DNA of 55,345 nucleotides from Bacillota bacterium (GTDB taxonomy: Bacteria > Bacillota > Clostridia > Lachnospirales > Lachnospiraceae). This document shows, in pieces, positions 7,844 to 16,122 of the stretch; position 1 is the stretch's first letter, and the number at the start of each line of letters is the position of its first letter. The notes under the pieces are model-generated. The model was not told the origin of the DNA. It searched no databases and saw only the letters and a list, made by a program, of their open reading frames with translations. Where the stretch lies: assembly GCA_023410575.1 (NCBI GenBank), contig JAEYPP010000075.1, positions 1 through 55,345 on the forward strand. Reading direction: 5' to 3'. The position numbers were made by a program, and so were the translations under genes.

Positions 7844-9061
7844 ATGGAAAATGAAAGTTCTCTTAATCGTACTCCAAGTTCGGAACGTATTCATATTGGT
7901 TTCTTTGGAATGAGAAATGCAGGGAAGTCCAGTGTTGTAAATGCGATACTCGGTCAACAGTTATCCATTGTCTCAGATAAGAAAGGAACGACGACAGATC
8001 CAGTATTAAAGGCAATGGAGTTACTTCCATTAGGGCCTGTCATGATCATTGATACTCCTGGGTTAGATGATGTGGGAGAACTCGGTGAACTAAGAGTAAA
8101 GAAAAGTAAACAGATGTTAAATAAAACGGATATTGCAGTTCTTGTTGTCGATGCAACGACAGGTCTTGGCAAGCAAGAAGAGGATATCTTACAACTTTTT
8201 CAAAAAAGTAATCTTCCTTATCTGGTTGTCTATAATAAATGTGACTTGATAAATGGATCTAACATAAACAGAATAGAACCCTCCATCTGTGTGAGTGCTA
8301 AGACAGGAGAGAATATCTCAGAGTTGAAGGAAAGAATAACAACTTTAGTTCCAATAGAGGATACCAAGCTAAAAATTGTAGGAGACCTTCTAAAACCTTC
8401 TGACTTTGTAGTTTTAGTTGTTCCAATTGATAAAGCAGCACCAAAAGGGCGCCTGATTTTACCTCAACAACAAACAATACGAGATATACTAGAAGCAGAT
8501 GCTACCGCAATTGTCGTAAAGGAACATGAACTTAGTGATACATTAAAGACAATAGGTAAGAAACCAAAGCTTGTAATCACAGATAGTCAAGTGTTTGCTA
8601 AAGTATCTGCTGATACTCCAGACGACATTTTACTAACCTCATTTTCCATTCTTTTTGCACGATACAAAGAAAACTTAGAAACGGCTGTTAGAGGTGTGAA
8701 AGCTTTGGATTGTTTGAAAGATGGGGATCGAATTCTGATTGCAGAAGGCTGTACTCATCATCGACAATGTGATGATATTGGAACAGTAAAGTTACCACGT
8801 TGGATTCAAAATTATAGTAAAAAAGAGATTCACTTTGAATTTACACAAGGGACTGAATTCCCTGAGGATTTATCAAAGTATAAACTCGTTGTACACTGTG
8901 GTGGTTGTACGCTCAATGAAAGAGAGATGAAATATCGTATTTTATGTGCAACGAATCAAGGGATTCCAATTACGAATTATGGGATATTAATTGCTTACAT
9001 GCAAGGAATCTTAAAACGTAGCATTCAAGTATTTCCTAGGATTGCGAAAGAGTTAGAATGA
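7844..9061 (+). CDS. hydF: [FeFe]-hydrogenase maturase HydF (GTPase scaffold)
   Basis: HydF is the GTPase scaffold that receives the di-iron precursor and delivers it to apo-HydA. The GTPase motifs are GMRNAGKSS (P loop), DTPG, NKCD and SAK. The C-terminal iron-sulfur site is visible as EGCTHHRQC and, about 50 residues later, HCGGCTLN, the CxH...CxxC arrangement of HydF. ATG 7844 (MENESS) is preferred over 7793 because GTAGGAAAA precedes it and HydF homology starts there; the longer form would nearly abut the hydG stop. Confidence 0.94.
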   Translation: MENESSLNRTPSSERIHIGFFGMRNAGKSSVVNAILGQQLSIVSDKKGTTTDPVLKAMELLPLGPVMIIDTPGLDDVGELGELRVKKSKQMLNKTDIAVLVVDATTGLGKQEEDILQLFQKSNLPYLVVYNKCDLINGSNINRIEPSICVSAKTGENISELKERITTLVPIEDTKLKIVGDLLKPSDFVVLVVPIDKAAPKGRLILPQQQTIRDILEADATAIVVKEHELSDTLKTIGKKPKLVITDSQVFAKVSADTPDDILLTSFSILFARYKENLETAVRGVKALDCLKDGDRILIAEGCTHHRQCDDIGTVKLPRWIQNYSKKEIHFEFTQGTEFPEDLSKYKLVVHCGGCTLNEREMKYRILCATNQGIPITNYGILIAYMQGILKRSIQVFPRIAKELE

Positions 9062-9145
9062 GGGGCTCTCGTTTGTTTCGTACATATTCAAACTCTATAT
9101 ATTTATACTTAGTCTTAAAACAATTGTCATTCCTGCGGTGTTTGT

Positions 9146-9194
9146 ATATGAAGAAAGAAAAAGTACGCAAAGCGTACTTTTTCTTTCTTCATAT
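9146..9194. terminator. Perfect 23-bp inverted repeat, probable bidirectional terminator
   Basis: Arms 9146-9168 and 9172-9194 are exact complements with an AAA loop. The outer arm is A-rich then T-rich (core AAAGTACGC/GCGTACTTT), so it can end hydF transcription and the converging PNPOx-like gene. Confidence 0.8.
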
Positions 9195-9234
9195 TTAACT
9201 AGTGCGACAGTTCTATGTAAAATGCTCTACCAGA

Positions 9235-9711
9235 TTATAATGCGCTCTTATTCTCAAAATCAAAATGGTAGAACATCTCACCATGATTGATTCTTAGCGT
9301 ACCCTTTTTTAAATTGATAGCTACGAAACAGCAATCCTCATCATTCTCGTTATTGGCAAAATCATACCACTCGCTAAAAGTATTACGTAGTTTATCTCTT
9401 AGTTTAGCATTCTCAGGTTTTAAAACCCAGCCTAAGTTTTTTCCTACTCCACTACCAAAAAAATCTTCGAAGTGTACAGCAATGGAAACCTCTGGATTTG
9501 CATCAATTTGCTTCACTTTATTGGATTTTGCATATGTAACCATGTAAAATACACCATCTTCATAATATGCATCTACATCACGAACACAAGGTTTTGGATT
9601 GCCTTCTTCACTCTGCTCTAACGAAATCGTAGCAAGTGATATTACATTGTCCTTGTTGTTACCAAATTTCTCGTGTAATATCTTCATTCCCTCTTCGTAT
9701 TTGCTCATCAT
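9235..9711 (-). CDS. Pyridoxamine 5'-phosphate oxidase-like flavin protein
   Basis: The 158 residues fit the split-barrel PNPOx-like fold that binds FMN or F420-type cofactors: LATISLE near the N terminus, PCVRDVDAYYEDGVFYMVTYAKSNKVKQI with the conserved TYAxSxKxxxI pattern, then NPEVSIAV. Members include stress-related flavin reductases and heme-binding proteins; the substrate is not predictable. GGAG lies just upstream of ATG 9711 (a second ATG follows immediately). It is a stand-alone leftward gene converging on hydF. Confidence 0.8.
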   Translation of the reverse strand: MMSKYEEGMKILHEKFGNNKDNVISLATISLEQSEEGNPKPCVRDVDAYYEDGVFYMVTYAKSNKVKQIDANPEVSIAVHFEDFFGSGVGKNLGWVLKPENAKLRDKLRNTFSEWYDFANNENDEDCCFVAINLKKGTLRINHGEMFYHFDFENKSAL

Positions 9712-9720
9712 TTCTACTCC

Positions 9721-10081
9721 TTTTGCGAAAATTTTAAATAAGTATTTGTTATATTCTTATGTGGCAAGATTTTTGTCTCTAACTTAGAATATAATCTATT
9801 GACTACGAAATTCATATTATCTTGTCACCTCTTTTAAATCTATAATACACATATATCAACAGTATATCAACCAGTATTAGGTAATATTCGGTTTTGATTC
9901 CATTATCAATCATTCCACTAAAATATTTTTTTTATATATTAGTAATATTGAAAAAAATAACATTTATAGAAAGAAAATACACTTGAAATATTTACATAAA
10001 TAGAAAATAAAAGGTTTAACTTGTAAATTGTCGAAAAATTAGATAAACTATCACAAAAAAGCAATAGAAGGAGAAAGAACT
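9721..10081. other. Intergenic region between the PNPOx-like gene and DUF969
   Basis: This 360-base AT-rich stretch carries the divergent promoters. I see no coding frame or stable RNA. A possible CodY-like site is at 10026-10040. TTGAAA near 9984 is a candidate -35 box, but a good -10 at 17-base spacing is not visible. Confidence 0.4.
10026..10040. promoter_or_regulatory. CodY-box-like sequence
   Basis: AATTGTCGAAAAATT matches 12 of 15 positions of the known CodY consensus AATTTTCWGAAAATT. It lies about 40 bases before the peptide/5-oxoproline operon, a plausible CodY target class. A chance match in AT-rich DNA cannot be excluded. Confidence 0.35.
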
Positions 10082-10750
10082 ATGATTAAATTGTTAGGTA
10101 TCCTAATCATTATTCTAGGATTTGCATTTAAATTAGATTCAATCTTAATCATCATGCTTTCTGCAATTGTAACTGCAGTGGTAGGTGGCCTTACACCAAC
10201 AGAGCTTCTTACTACGTTAGGGGAAACCTTTGTTAACAATAGAAGTATGGCAATTTTTATTTTAATTATGCTTGTGACTGGTACATTAGAACGTAATGGT
10301 CTAAAAGAAGCGGCAGCAAAACTGATTGGAAAAATCAAGAACCCATCCTCGGGTAAAGTAATCGCAGCATACGGTGTAATGCGTGGTATCTTTGGTGCAT
10401 TTAACGTAAGCTTCGGTGGGGTAGCTGGTTTTGTTCAGCCAATCATTATGCCAATGGCAACCGGTGCGGTTGAAGCGAGTGGTTATAAAATTAATGAGAA
10501 ACATGAAGAAGAAATCAAGGGTATGGCTTCTGCTATGGAGAATATCGCATGGTTCTTCTGTCAGGTATTATTCGTTGGTGGTTCCGGCGGATTATTAGTA
10601 CAGGGAACATTAAAAGGTCTTGGTTATGATGTTGATCTTGGAGCATTAGCAAAAGTTGCGATTCCAACTGCGGTTGTGGCAATCGGAGCAAGTATGGTTT
10701 ACTTCATCTTAAAAGACAAGCGTTTAAAGAAGAAATATTACAAGAAGTAG
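10082..10750 (+). CDS. DUF969 membrane protein, putative 5-oxoproline transporter subunit
   Basis: The 222-residue protein is almost entirely hydrophobic with about six membrane segments (starts LLGILIIILGFAFKLDSIL). Gly-rich stretches such as GGLTPTELLTTLGETFVNNR and GAFNVSFGGVAGFVQPI fit the DUF969 family. DUF969 and DUF979 genes occur as a pair and often beside pyroglutamyl peptidase; they have been named as subunits of a 5-oxoproline transporter. Here the downstream M29 peptidase and Pcp support that role. AAGGAG precedes the ATG. Transport function is inferred from family and context. Confidence 0.82.
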   Translation: MIKLLGILIIILGFAFKLDSILIIMLSAIVTAVVGGLTPTELLTTLGETFVNNRSMAIFILIMLVTGTLERNGLKEAAAKLIGKIKNPSSGKVIAAYGVMRGIFGAFNVSFGGVAGFVQPIIMPMATGAVEASGYKINEKHEEEIKGMASAMENIAWFFCQVLFVGGSGGLLVQGTLKGLGYDVDLGALAKVAIPTAVVAIGASMVYFILKDKRLKKKYYKK

Positions 10751-10765
10751 GGGGGAGGAGTCTGT

Positions 10766-11734
10766 ATGTCAATTGTATCATTTTTTAGCAGTGCTGACGT
10801 AACATTATCAGCAAAGTTATTAGAAGTTGTCTATATGGTTATGGGACTTCTTGCAATCTATACCGGTGTTAAGAATGCCTGTGATAAAGAGAATACCTCT
10901 CGTATCCTAACGAGTATCTTCTGGATTGTTTTAGGTGTTATTATCGGATTCGGTCGTTTCATCAATGGGATGGAGAATGGTGCCATTATTACAGGTGGAT
11001 TAATTTTTCTTATGGCAATTCCTGCAATCTTAAAGAAGGTGAAGCCAGGAAAGATGGATAAGCCAACACAGGAACAGAGCGAGCGTCTTCTTAAAAAGAA
11101 CGGTATGAAAGTATTCCTTCCGGCTCTTTCCATTGGTCTTTCAGCCATTGTGTTTGCGACTTTCACAGATTTAGGTGCAATCGTAGGCGTCGCAGTCGGT
11201 GTTATCATCGGTGTGATTTTATTAATGATGATGTCAAAAGAGAATAAACCAGTAGTATTTTTAAAAGACACGGAACGTTTATTATCTACTGTAGGTCCAT
11301 TATGTATCCTTCCGATGTTATTATCCGCCTTGGGTGCTGTATTTACAAAAGCAGGTGTTGGTGAAGTAATCGCATCTTATGTAGAAAAAATTATCCCAAC
11401 AGGGAATGTTACTGTCGGTATTATTGTATATGCCCTAGGTATGGTATTATTTACGATGATCATGGGTAATGCATATGCGGCAATCACGGTAATGACAGTA
11501 GGTATCGGTGGTCCATTTGTTTTAGCGTATGGTGCAGATCCTACGATTATTGGTATGGTTGCTTTAACAACTGGTTTCTGCGGTACTTTATTGACTCCAA
11601 TGGCAGCAAACTTCAATATCGTACCAGTTGCCATGTTAGACATGAAAAATCGTTTTGGCGTAATTAAGAACCAGGTCGTAATCGCTGCATTTATGATTGT
11701 ATTCCAGATTGGATATATGATTCTTTTTAGCTAA
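10766..11734 (+). CDS. DUF979 membrane protein, putative 5-oxoproline transporter subunit
   Basis: A 322-residue polytopic membrane protein of the DUF979 family with about nine hydrophobic segments. A soluble Lys-rich loop (KKVKPGKMDKPTQEQSERLLKK in two parts near residues 90-112) is followed by transport-like motifs such as GFCGTLLTPMAANFNIVPVAML near the C terminus. It is 15 bp after DUF969 with a strong GGGGGGAGGAG site, so the two are translated together and probably form one complex in the cytoplasmic membrane. Confidence 0.82.
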   Translation: MSIVSFFSSADVTLSAKLLEVVYMVMGLLAIYTGVKNACDKENTSRILTSIFWIVLGVIIGFGRFINGMENGAIITGGLIFLMAIPAILKKVKPGKMDKPTQEQSERLLKKNGMKVFLPALSIGLSAIVFATFTDLGAIVGVAVGVIIGVILLMMMSKENKPVVFLKDTERLLSTVGPLCILPMLLSALGAVFTKAGVGEVIASYVEKIIPTGNVTVGIIVYALGMVLFTMIMGNAYAAITVMTVGIGGPFVLAYGADPTIIGMVALTTGFCGTLLTPMAANFNIVPVAMLDMKNRFGVIKNQVVIAAFMIVFQIGYMILFS

Positions 11735-11756
11735 TCGATATAAATGAGGCAAAACT

Positions 11757-12752
11757 ATGAATTCAAAGTTACAACGGGGAGTGCGCATTATAACAGAACA
11801 ATGGCTTGAGCTTGCGTCTGGTGAACGATTATTTATTGTAACAAGTGAAGATTATACAAAGGAAATGGAACTGATTGAACAGTATGCCAAAGAGAAGGGC
11901 GTTCTGGCTAAGGTGATGACATTTACAAAGCAGCCAGGACAGGTTGGTCCTTATTTTGATAATCATGAAGATGCCTTTGATTCTTTTGATGTGATTCTTG
12001 GAGCAACGATGCATTCATTGGTTACTACAAAAGCAGTAAAGAGAGCGATTGAAAGGGGAAAGCGTTTTTTATCGCTTCCTCTTGCTACGAATGATAATAG
12101 ATCACTTCTAGAGTATGACTTCCTTAAGATGGATCCAGCGAAGAGCAAAAGAATGGCAGATGAGCTTTTGCCCAAGCTATCAGGCGGAAAAAAACTTAAG
12201 GTTACCACACCAGCAGGAACGAATCTGACGTTCTTGATGGAAGGAAGAGAGGCACAGCTTTTTACTGGAGCAACAAGACAGGGAAGAGGATATTCCTCTT
12301 CTAGCTTTGAAATCTTTATACCAATCGTAGAAGATCAAACCTTTGGAACTGGTGTTGTGGATGCGTCCCTTGGTTATCTGGGAGTACCGAAAGAACCAGT
12401 TCGCATCGGTTTAAAAGAGGGTAAAATATGTGAAATTGAGCAGAATGAGGCAGGGCAGATACTAAGCGAGTATATATCGGATTTTAAGGATGAGCGTATG
12501 TACGTGGCGGGGGAGTTTGGAATCGGGCTCAATACATTCTCTGAGTGTAAGGGAAACAGTTATATCGAAGATGAGTCCACTTATGGAACCTTCCATATCG
12601 GATTTGGACGAAATATCGGATTTGGTGGAAAGCAAGAGGCGATAGCTCATTTTGATCTTGTGTTCCACAAGCCGGATATTTACGTGGATGGAATATTAAT
12701 TATGAAGAAGGGTGAAATCCTCTGGGATGAGGAAACCCTTCTGGCACAATAG
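11757..12752 (+). CDS. M29-type aminopeptidase
   Basis: The 331 residues resemble the M29 aminopeptidase (AmpS/PepS-like) fold: an N-terminal domain with ILGATMHSLVTTKAVKRA and a C-terminal domain with VTTPAGTNLTF, GVVDASLGYLG, VAGEFGIGLN and FHIGFGRNIGFGGK. The M29 metal-ligand region is visible in altered form (GEFGIGLN, HFDLVF). It is shorter than classical M29 enzymes (about 400 residues). Positioned between the DUF979 transporter and Pcp, it probably trims imported peptides. A different hydrolase activity of the same fold is possible. Confidence 0.75.
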   Translation: MNSKLQRGVRIITEQWLELASGERLFIVTSEDYTKEMELIEQYAKEKGVLAKVMTFTKQPGQVGPYFDNHEDAFDSFDVILGATMHSLVTTKAVKRAIERGKRFLSLPLATNDNRSLLEYDFLKMDPAKSKRMADELLPKLSGGKKLKVTTPAGTNLTFLMEGREAQLFTGATRQGRGYSSSSFEIFIPIVEDQTFGTGVVDASLGYLGVPKEPVRIGLKEGKICEIEQNEAGQILSEYISDFKDERMYVAGEFGIGLNTFSECKGNSYIEDESTYGTFHIGFGRNIGFGGKQEAIAHFDLVFHKPDIYVDGILIMKKGEILWDEETLLAQ

Positions 12753-12764
12753 AGAAAGGTAATA

Positions 12765-13415
12765 ATGGTTATGAAAGTATTAATTACAGGGTTTGATCCA
12801 TTTGGCGGTGAAAGCGTAAATCCAGCATATGAAGCAGTGAAGATGCTTCCTGATATGGTTGCAGGTGCTGAAGTTATTAAATTAGAGATTCCTACGGTCT
12901 TTACAAAAAGCGGAGAGGTTGTAGAAAAGGCAATCAAAGAACATAATCCAGATGTCGTGATCTGTGTTGGACAGGCTGGTGGAAGAAGTTCCATTACAAT
13001 TGAAAAGGTTGCAATCAATCTAGCCGAAGCTAGAATCAAGGATAATGAAGGGAAACAGCCAATGGATACTCCATTACATGAAGATGGAGAAACTGCTTAT
13101 TTTACTAATCTTCCTTGTAAAGCAGTAGTGAAAGAGTTACGTGATAACAAAATTCCAGCTCACATCTCTTACACTGCAGGAACGTTTGTATGTAACGATG
13201 TGATGTATCACGTTCTTTACTTAATCAACAAGCAATTTCCATATATTCGTGGTGGATTTATCCATGTTCCATATGCATTAGAGCAGGTGATTGATAAGCC
13301 ACTTGGAACTTGTGCGATGTCTCTTGAGACAATCTCCAAAGGACTTGAATTAGCAATCAAGGCGATTGTGGAAAATGAAAAGGATATTTCGCTTGCAGTC
13401 GGAACGATTATGTAA
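12765..13415 (+). CDS. pcp: Pyroglutamyl-peptidase I
   Basis: Pcp (family C15) removes N-terminal 5-oxoproline from peptides in the cytoplasm. The full-length 216 residues show ITGFDPFGGESVNPA at the N terminus, the catalytic Glu in GGRSSITIEKVAINLAEARI near residue 80, Cys143 in GTFVCNDVMYH and His167 in GGFIHVPY. It is the last gene of the DUF969-DUF979-M29-Pcp operon. ATG 12765 is close to GAAAGG; ATG 12771 is an alternative start. Confidence 0.95.
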   Translation: MVMKVLITGFDPFGGESVNPAYEAVKMLPDMVAGAEVIKLEIPTVFTKSGEVVEKAIKEHNPDVVICVGQAGGRSSITIEKVAINLAEARIKDNEGKQPMDTPLHEDGETAYFTNLPCKAVVKELRDNKIPAHISYTAGTFVCNDVMYHVLYLINKQFPYIRGGFIHVPYALEQVIDKPLGTCAMSLETISKGLELAIKAIVENEKDISLAVGTIM

Positions 13416-13484
13416 GAATACGTAAGTTAGATAAAAGGGGTTTCATAAAGTGTAATTACTTTTTAGAAATCCCTATTTATTCAT

Positions 13485-13521
13485 AACAAGGAAAAGTTCA
13501 CGAAGTGTACTTTTTCTTGTT
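13485..13521 (+). terminator. Terminator hairpin after pcp
   Basis: Arms 13485-13501 and 13505-13521 pair over 17 bases with one mismatch and one G-U pair around a GAA loop. A weaker hairpin (GGGGTTTC with GAAATCCC, 13438-13474) precedes it. The core resembles the hairpins at 5049-5108 and 9146-9194. Confidence 0.7.
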
Positions 13522-13529
13522 TATTAGCC

Positions 13530-13558
13530 TTGACATATGAAAGAAAATATTGTACAGT
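13530..13558 (+). promoter_or_regulatory. Promoter of the lipoprotein gene
   Basis: TTGACA (13530-13535), a 17-base spacer and TACAGT (13553-13558), 67 bases ahead of the lipoprotein ATG. The -10 is imperfect. Confidence 0.5.
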
Positions 13559-13625
13559 CATAGAATAAACATATTTTGGAAACTCTCGTCATATGAACAA
13601 GAAAACTTAATAGGAGGTAGGATAT

Positions 13626-14279
13626 ATGAGGAAGTTTATTGTTTTAATGTTGTTGATAAGCAGTATGTGTACATTTGCAGGATGCATAGAAGAAGAGAAG
13701 AAAGTTGAAGAGCCGAAAGTTGAAAAGCCGAAAGTTGAAAAGCCAGTAATATACTTATATCCGGAGACTGAGACTGAAGTAAGTGTTGAGATAGACTACA
13801 ATGGTAAATTAATTTGTACATATCCTGAGTATACTAAGGGTTGGCGAGTTATAGCAAAGCCAGATGGGACACTGATAGACAAAGAGACAAACCGGGAGTA
13901 TTCCTATTTATTCTGGGAGGGTGAATCTGATACCACATATGATATGAATACTGGATATGTGGTAAAGGGTGAAGATACGGCAGAATTTTTAAAAGATACG
14001 CTTTCCAAGATGGGATTGTTGCCAAAAGAGTACAACGAGTTTATCGTTTACTGGCTTCCAGCGATGCAGGAAAATGCCTACAATCTCATTACATTCCAGA
14101 ATGAATGCTATGTAGAGAGTGCAAAACTTACGATTAATCCAAAACCTGACTCTATTCTCCGAATTTTTATGGCATATCAAGCACTTGAATCACCTATTGA
14201 GGTGAAAGAACCAACAATTGTTCCATTTGAACGTACAGGTTTTACTGTGGTTGAATGGGGAGGATCCGAAGTAAAATAA
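13626..14279 (+). CDS. Lipoprotein of unknown function
   Basis: A 217-residue exported lipoprotein: signal peptide MRKFIVLMLLISSMC and lipobox TFAG-C20, then a charged linker with repeated EPKVEKPKVEK. The mature domain begins KPVIYLYPETETEVSVEI and includes CTYPEYTKGW and FWEGESDTTYDM. Proteins with the VIYLYPETE start occur in clostridia, but I know no assigned function. It has its own promoter, an AGGAGG site, and a terminator, so it is monocistronic and probably attached to the outer face of the membrane. Confidence 0.8.
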   Translation: MRKFIVLMLLISSMCTFAGCIEEEKKVEEPKVEKPKVEKPVIYLYPETETEVSVEIDYNGKLICTYPEYTKGWRVIAKPDGTLIDKETNREYSYLFWEGESDTTYDMNTGYVVKGEDTAEFLKDTLSKMGLLPKEYNEFIVYWLPAMQENAYNLITFQNECYVESAKLTINPKPDSILRIFMAYQALESPIEVKEPTIVPFERTGFTVVEWGGSEVK

Positions 14280-14328
14280 GTTGAATGTTAATGAATAGAT
14301 AGAAAACGAAGAGGGTTTCATTCAAAGT

Positions 14329-14362
14329 AAAGCCGGTGTGGCATAACCTACACACCGGCTTT
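14329..14362. terminator. Bidirectional terminator between convergent genes
   Basis: A perfect 12-bp stem, AAAGCCGGTGTG (14329-14340) with 14351-14362, around a 10-base loop, lying between the stops of the lipoprotein (+) and the hydrolase (-). Confidence 0.85.
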
Positions 14363-14400
14363 ATTTAATTGTGAGTGTATTAAAGGGTAAAGTACGAAGT

Positions 14401-15300
14401 TTAACTATTTCGTTTTCTAAGGAAGTCATTAACAATCTCTAAGTATTTATTCGGATCTGTCATAAGAGCAAGATGACCACCTGTAAAATCGGTAATAATT
14501 TCAGGATTTGTCATAATCCGAAATAAAGCCTGTTTCATGTCAGGAGTAAATATATCATCATCCTCAGGTTCGATAATTAGAACCTCTCCATCAAATTTTA
14601 TAAAGTCAGAGGCTGTATGAGTACCATAGTGATTTCTTAAATCACCTAACAAACCATCCATATGCATCATATATTGACTTGTTAAGTCTGCCTTGAGAAT
14701 GGTTAGTATTTCACCTACAGTATTACGTACGGCTTCGTCAGGAATACGTTTTTTAAAGGCTAGCTTTATAAATAGAATCAGAGCCCAAGAAGGCAACAAT
14801 CGATCGAGGCGCTTATTCTTCTTTTCTTTCTCCTCGCTAATCATATGATACATTCTGGAAACCCCAGTAAATGATAAATCATTGGATAAAGAACAGGTAG
14901 ACGATAAGATAAGTCCTTTAATAAATTCTGGATGTCTTTTAGCTGTAACTTGCGCAATTAATCCACCATAGGACTGGCCTAATAGATACACATTTTTCAT
15001 ATTCTCGTTCTTGATAAGACAAGCGATAGCGTCAGAAAGACTATCGTTATCAGAAAAATCTTTCGGATAATTAAAGGTTGCGAAATGGTATTTTTTTGAT
15101 AATTCTCGACTCATTAAAAAGAGAGCATCGGCCATTCCTGAACCACCAGCCAAAGTAATAATTGTAACGTCGCATTCTGGATTAGGATTATGATAATATC
15201 GATATACAAACTCTCCATTCTCCATATGCATTGTCTTTTTTGGCGCAATGCTGTTATATAATTTAAATTCTTCTTTTAAATTCATAGTTGATAGGTTCAT
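14401..15300 (-). CDS. Alpha/beta hydrolase
   Basis: The 299-residue cytoplasmic alpha/beta-hydrolase has an oxyanion-type loop TLAGGSGMADAL, nucleophile Ser in LLGQSYGGLIAQ near residue 110, acid Asp in EPEDDDIFTPD near 247, and His in GGHLALMTD near 274. The substrate is unknown. AGGAG precedes ATG 15300. It is divergent from the TetR gene at 15.5 kb, and the intergenic operator at 15399-15418 probably controls both. Confidence 0.88.
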   Translation of the reverse strand: MNLSTMNLKEEFKLYNSIAPKKTMHMENGEFVYRYYHNPNPECDVTIITLAGGSGMADALFLMSRELSKKYHFATFNYPKDFSDNDSLSDAIACLIKNENMKNVYLLGQSYGGLIAQVTAKRHPEFIKGLILSSTCSLSNDLSFTGVSRMYHMISEEKEKKNKRLDRLLPSWALILFIKLAFKKRIPDEAVRNTVGEILTILKADLTSQYMMHMDGLLGDLRNHYGTHTASDFIKFDGEVLIIEPEDDDIFTPDMKQALFRIMTNPEIITDFTGGHLALMTDPNKYLEIVNDFLRKRNS

Positions 15301-15398
15301 ATGTATTCTCCTTTCAAGTATTTTAATAATATGGAATCATTCCTTTAAAGAAACATAGTTCAATCATACTGGTTAAAAATAATCAAACGTTCTAAGTC

Positions 15399-15437
15399 AA
15401 TGACACACTTGTGTCATTAGCTGTATCATAGTATAAT
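15399..15437 (+). promoter_or_regulatory. Promoter with palindromic operator (TetR autoregulation site)
   Basis: The palindrome AATGACACA-CT-TGTGTCATT (15399-15418) is perfect over 9-bp arms. Its right arm contains the -35 box TTGTGT (15409-15414), which is 17 bases from TATAAT (15432-15437). A dimer bound here would block RNA polymerase, the classic arrangement of a TetR repressor upstream of its own gene. Confidence 0.75.
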
Positions 15438-15533
15438 AAAATCAAGAAATCAACAGGAAGAAACAAAGTGAAACATTTTTTTAAAAATGTGCCATTCTTA
15501 AATTTCAAAAATACGCAAAAAAGAGAGAGCATT

Positions 15534-16118
15534 ATGAAGTGTATTGAATTGGAGAAAAATAAGACAAAGAAGATAATGTTAAATGCATTTTTAGAACTTC
15601 TAAATAAGAAACAATATCATGATATTACGATTGGAAAGATTGCAGATGATGCAGGTGTAGGACGACGCACTTTTTACAGATACTTTCTGGATAAAGAAAG
15701 TATGGTCCTTTATGTGATTGACTTGATGATGGATAGGTTCGCGCAGATGTTAATCGGCAATGTAGGTAAATCTAATAAAGGCAAAGAGGGTATAAAAGAC
15801 ATCGCCAGAATCTATTTTCTTTTCTGGGAAGAATACATTGAGGAATTACGATTACTACATCGGGCAGGTTTATCACATTATATTGGAGACAATCTTGAAC
15901 AATATATATTTCAAGTAGCAAAGAAATCGAATCATCTGTCGAGAGAGTTATCGCAAGATCAAATCATGACATATTATGAAAAATATAAATACGCATTTGC
16001 TTACCGTTTGGCAGGGTATTGGAGAGTGACATTACTTTGGTGCGAAGAACAACCAAGAAAAACACCGGATGAAATGAGTGTAATTTTGAGCGATATTATG
16101 ACGATGTCGGAGGATTAG
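15534..16118 (+). CDS. TetR/AcrR family transcriptional regulator
   Basis: The N-terminal HTH is ITIGKIADDAGVGRRTFYRYF, preceded by a short basic helix; the C-terminal helices include FAYRLAGYWRVTLLWCEEQPRKTPDEM. ATG 15534 is given because the TetR domain begins there; GTG 15468 with CAGGAAG upstream would add 22 residues and is a real alternative. It probably represses its own promoter and the divergent hydrolase. The next gene (AraC) begins 5 bases after its stop. A short copy of its LAGYWRVT coding sequence recurs at 53427-53447. Confidence 0.88.
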   Translation: MKCIELEKNKTKKIMLNAFLELLNKKQYHDITIGKIADDAGVGRRTFYRYFLDKESMVLYVIDLMMDRFAQMLIGNVGKSNKGKEGIKDIARIYFLFWEEYIEELRLLHRAGLSHYIGDNLEQYIFQVAKKSNHLSRELSQDQIMTYYEKYKYAFAYRLAGYWRVTLLWCEEQPRKTPDEMSVILSDIMTMSED

Positions 16119-16122
16119 TTAA

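Noticed and set aside
10858..11271. Minus-strand ORF of 137 codons opposite DUF979
   Set aside because: Shadow of the DUF979 membrane protein; low-complexity Ile/Thr/Pro composition and no ribosome binding site.
12680..13039. Minus-strand ORF opposite pcp
   Set aside because: Pcp is strongly supported by catalytic motifs on the + strand; the antisense frame has no features.
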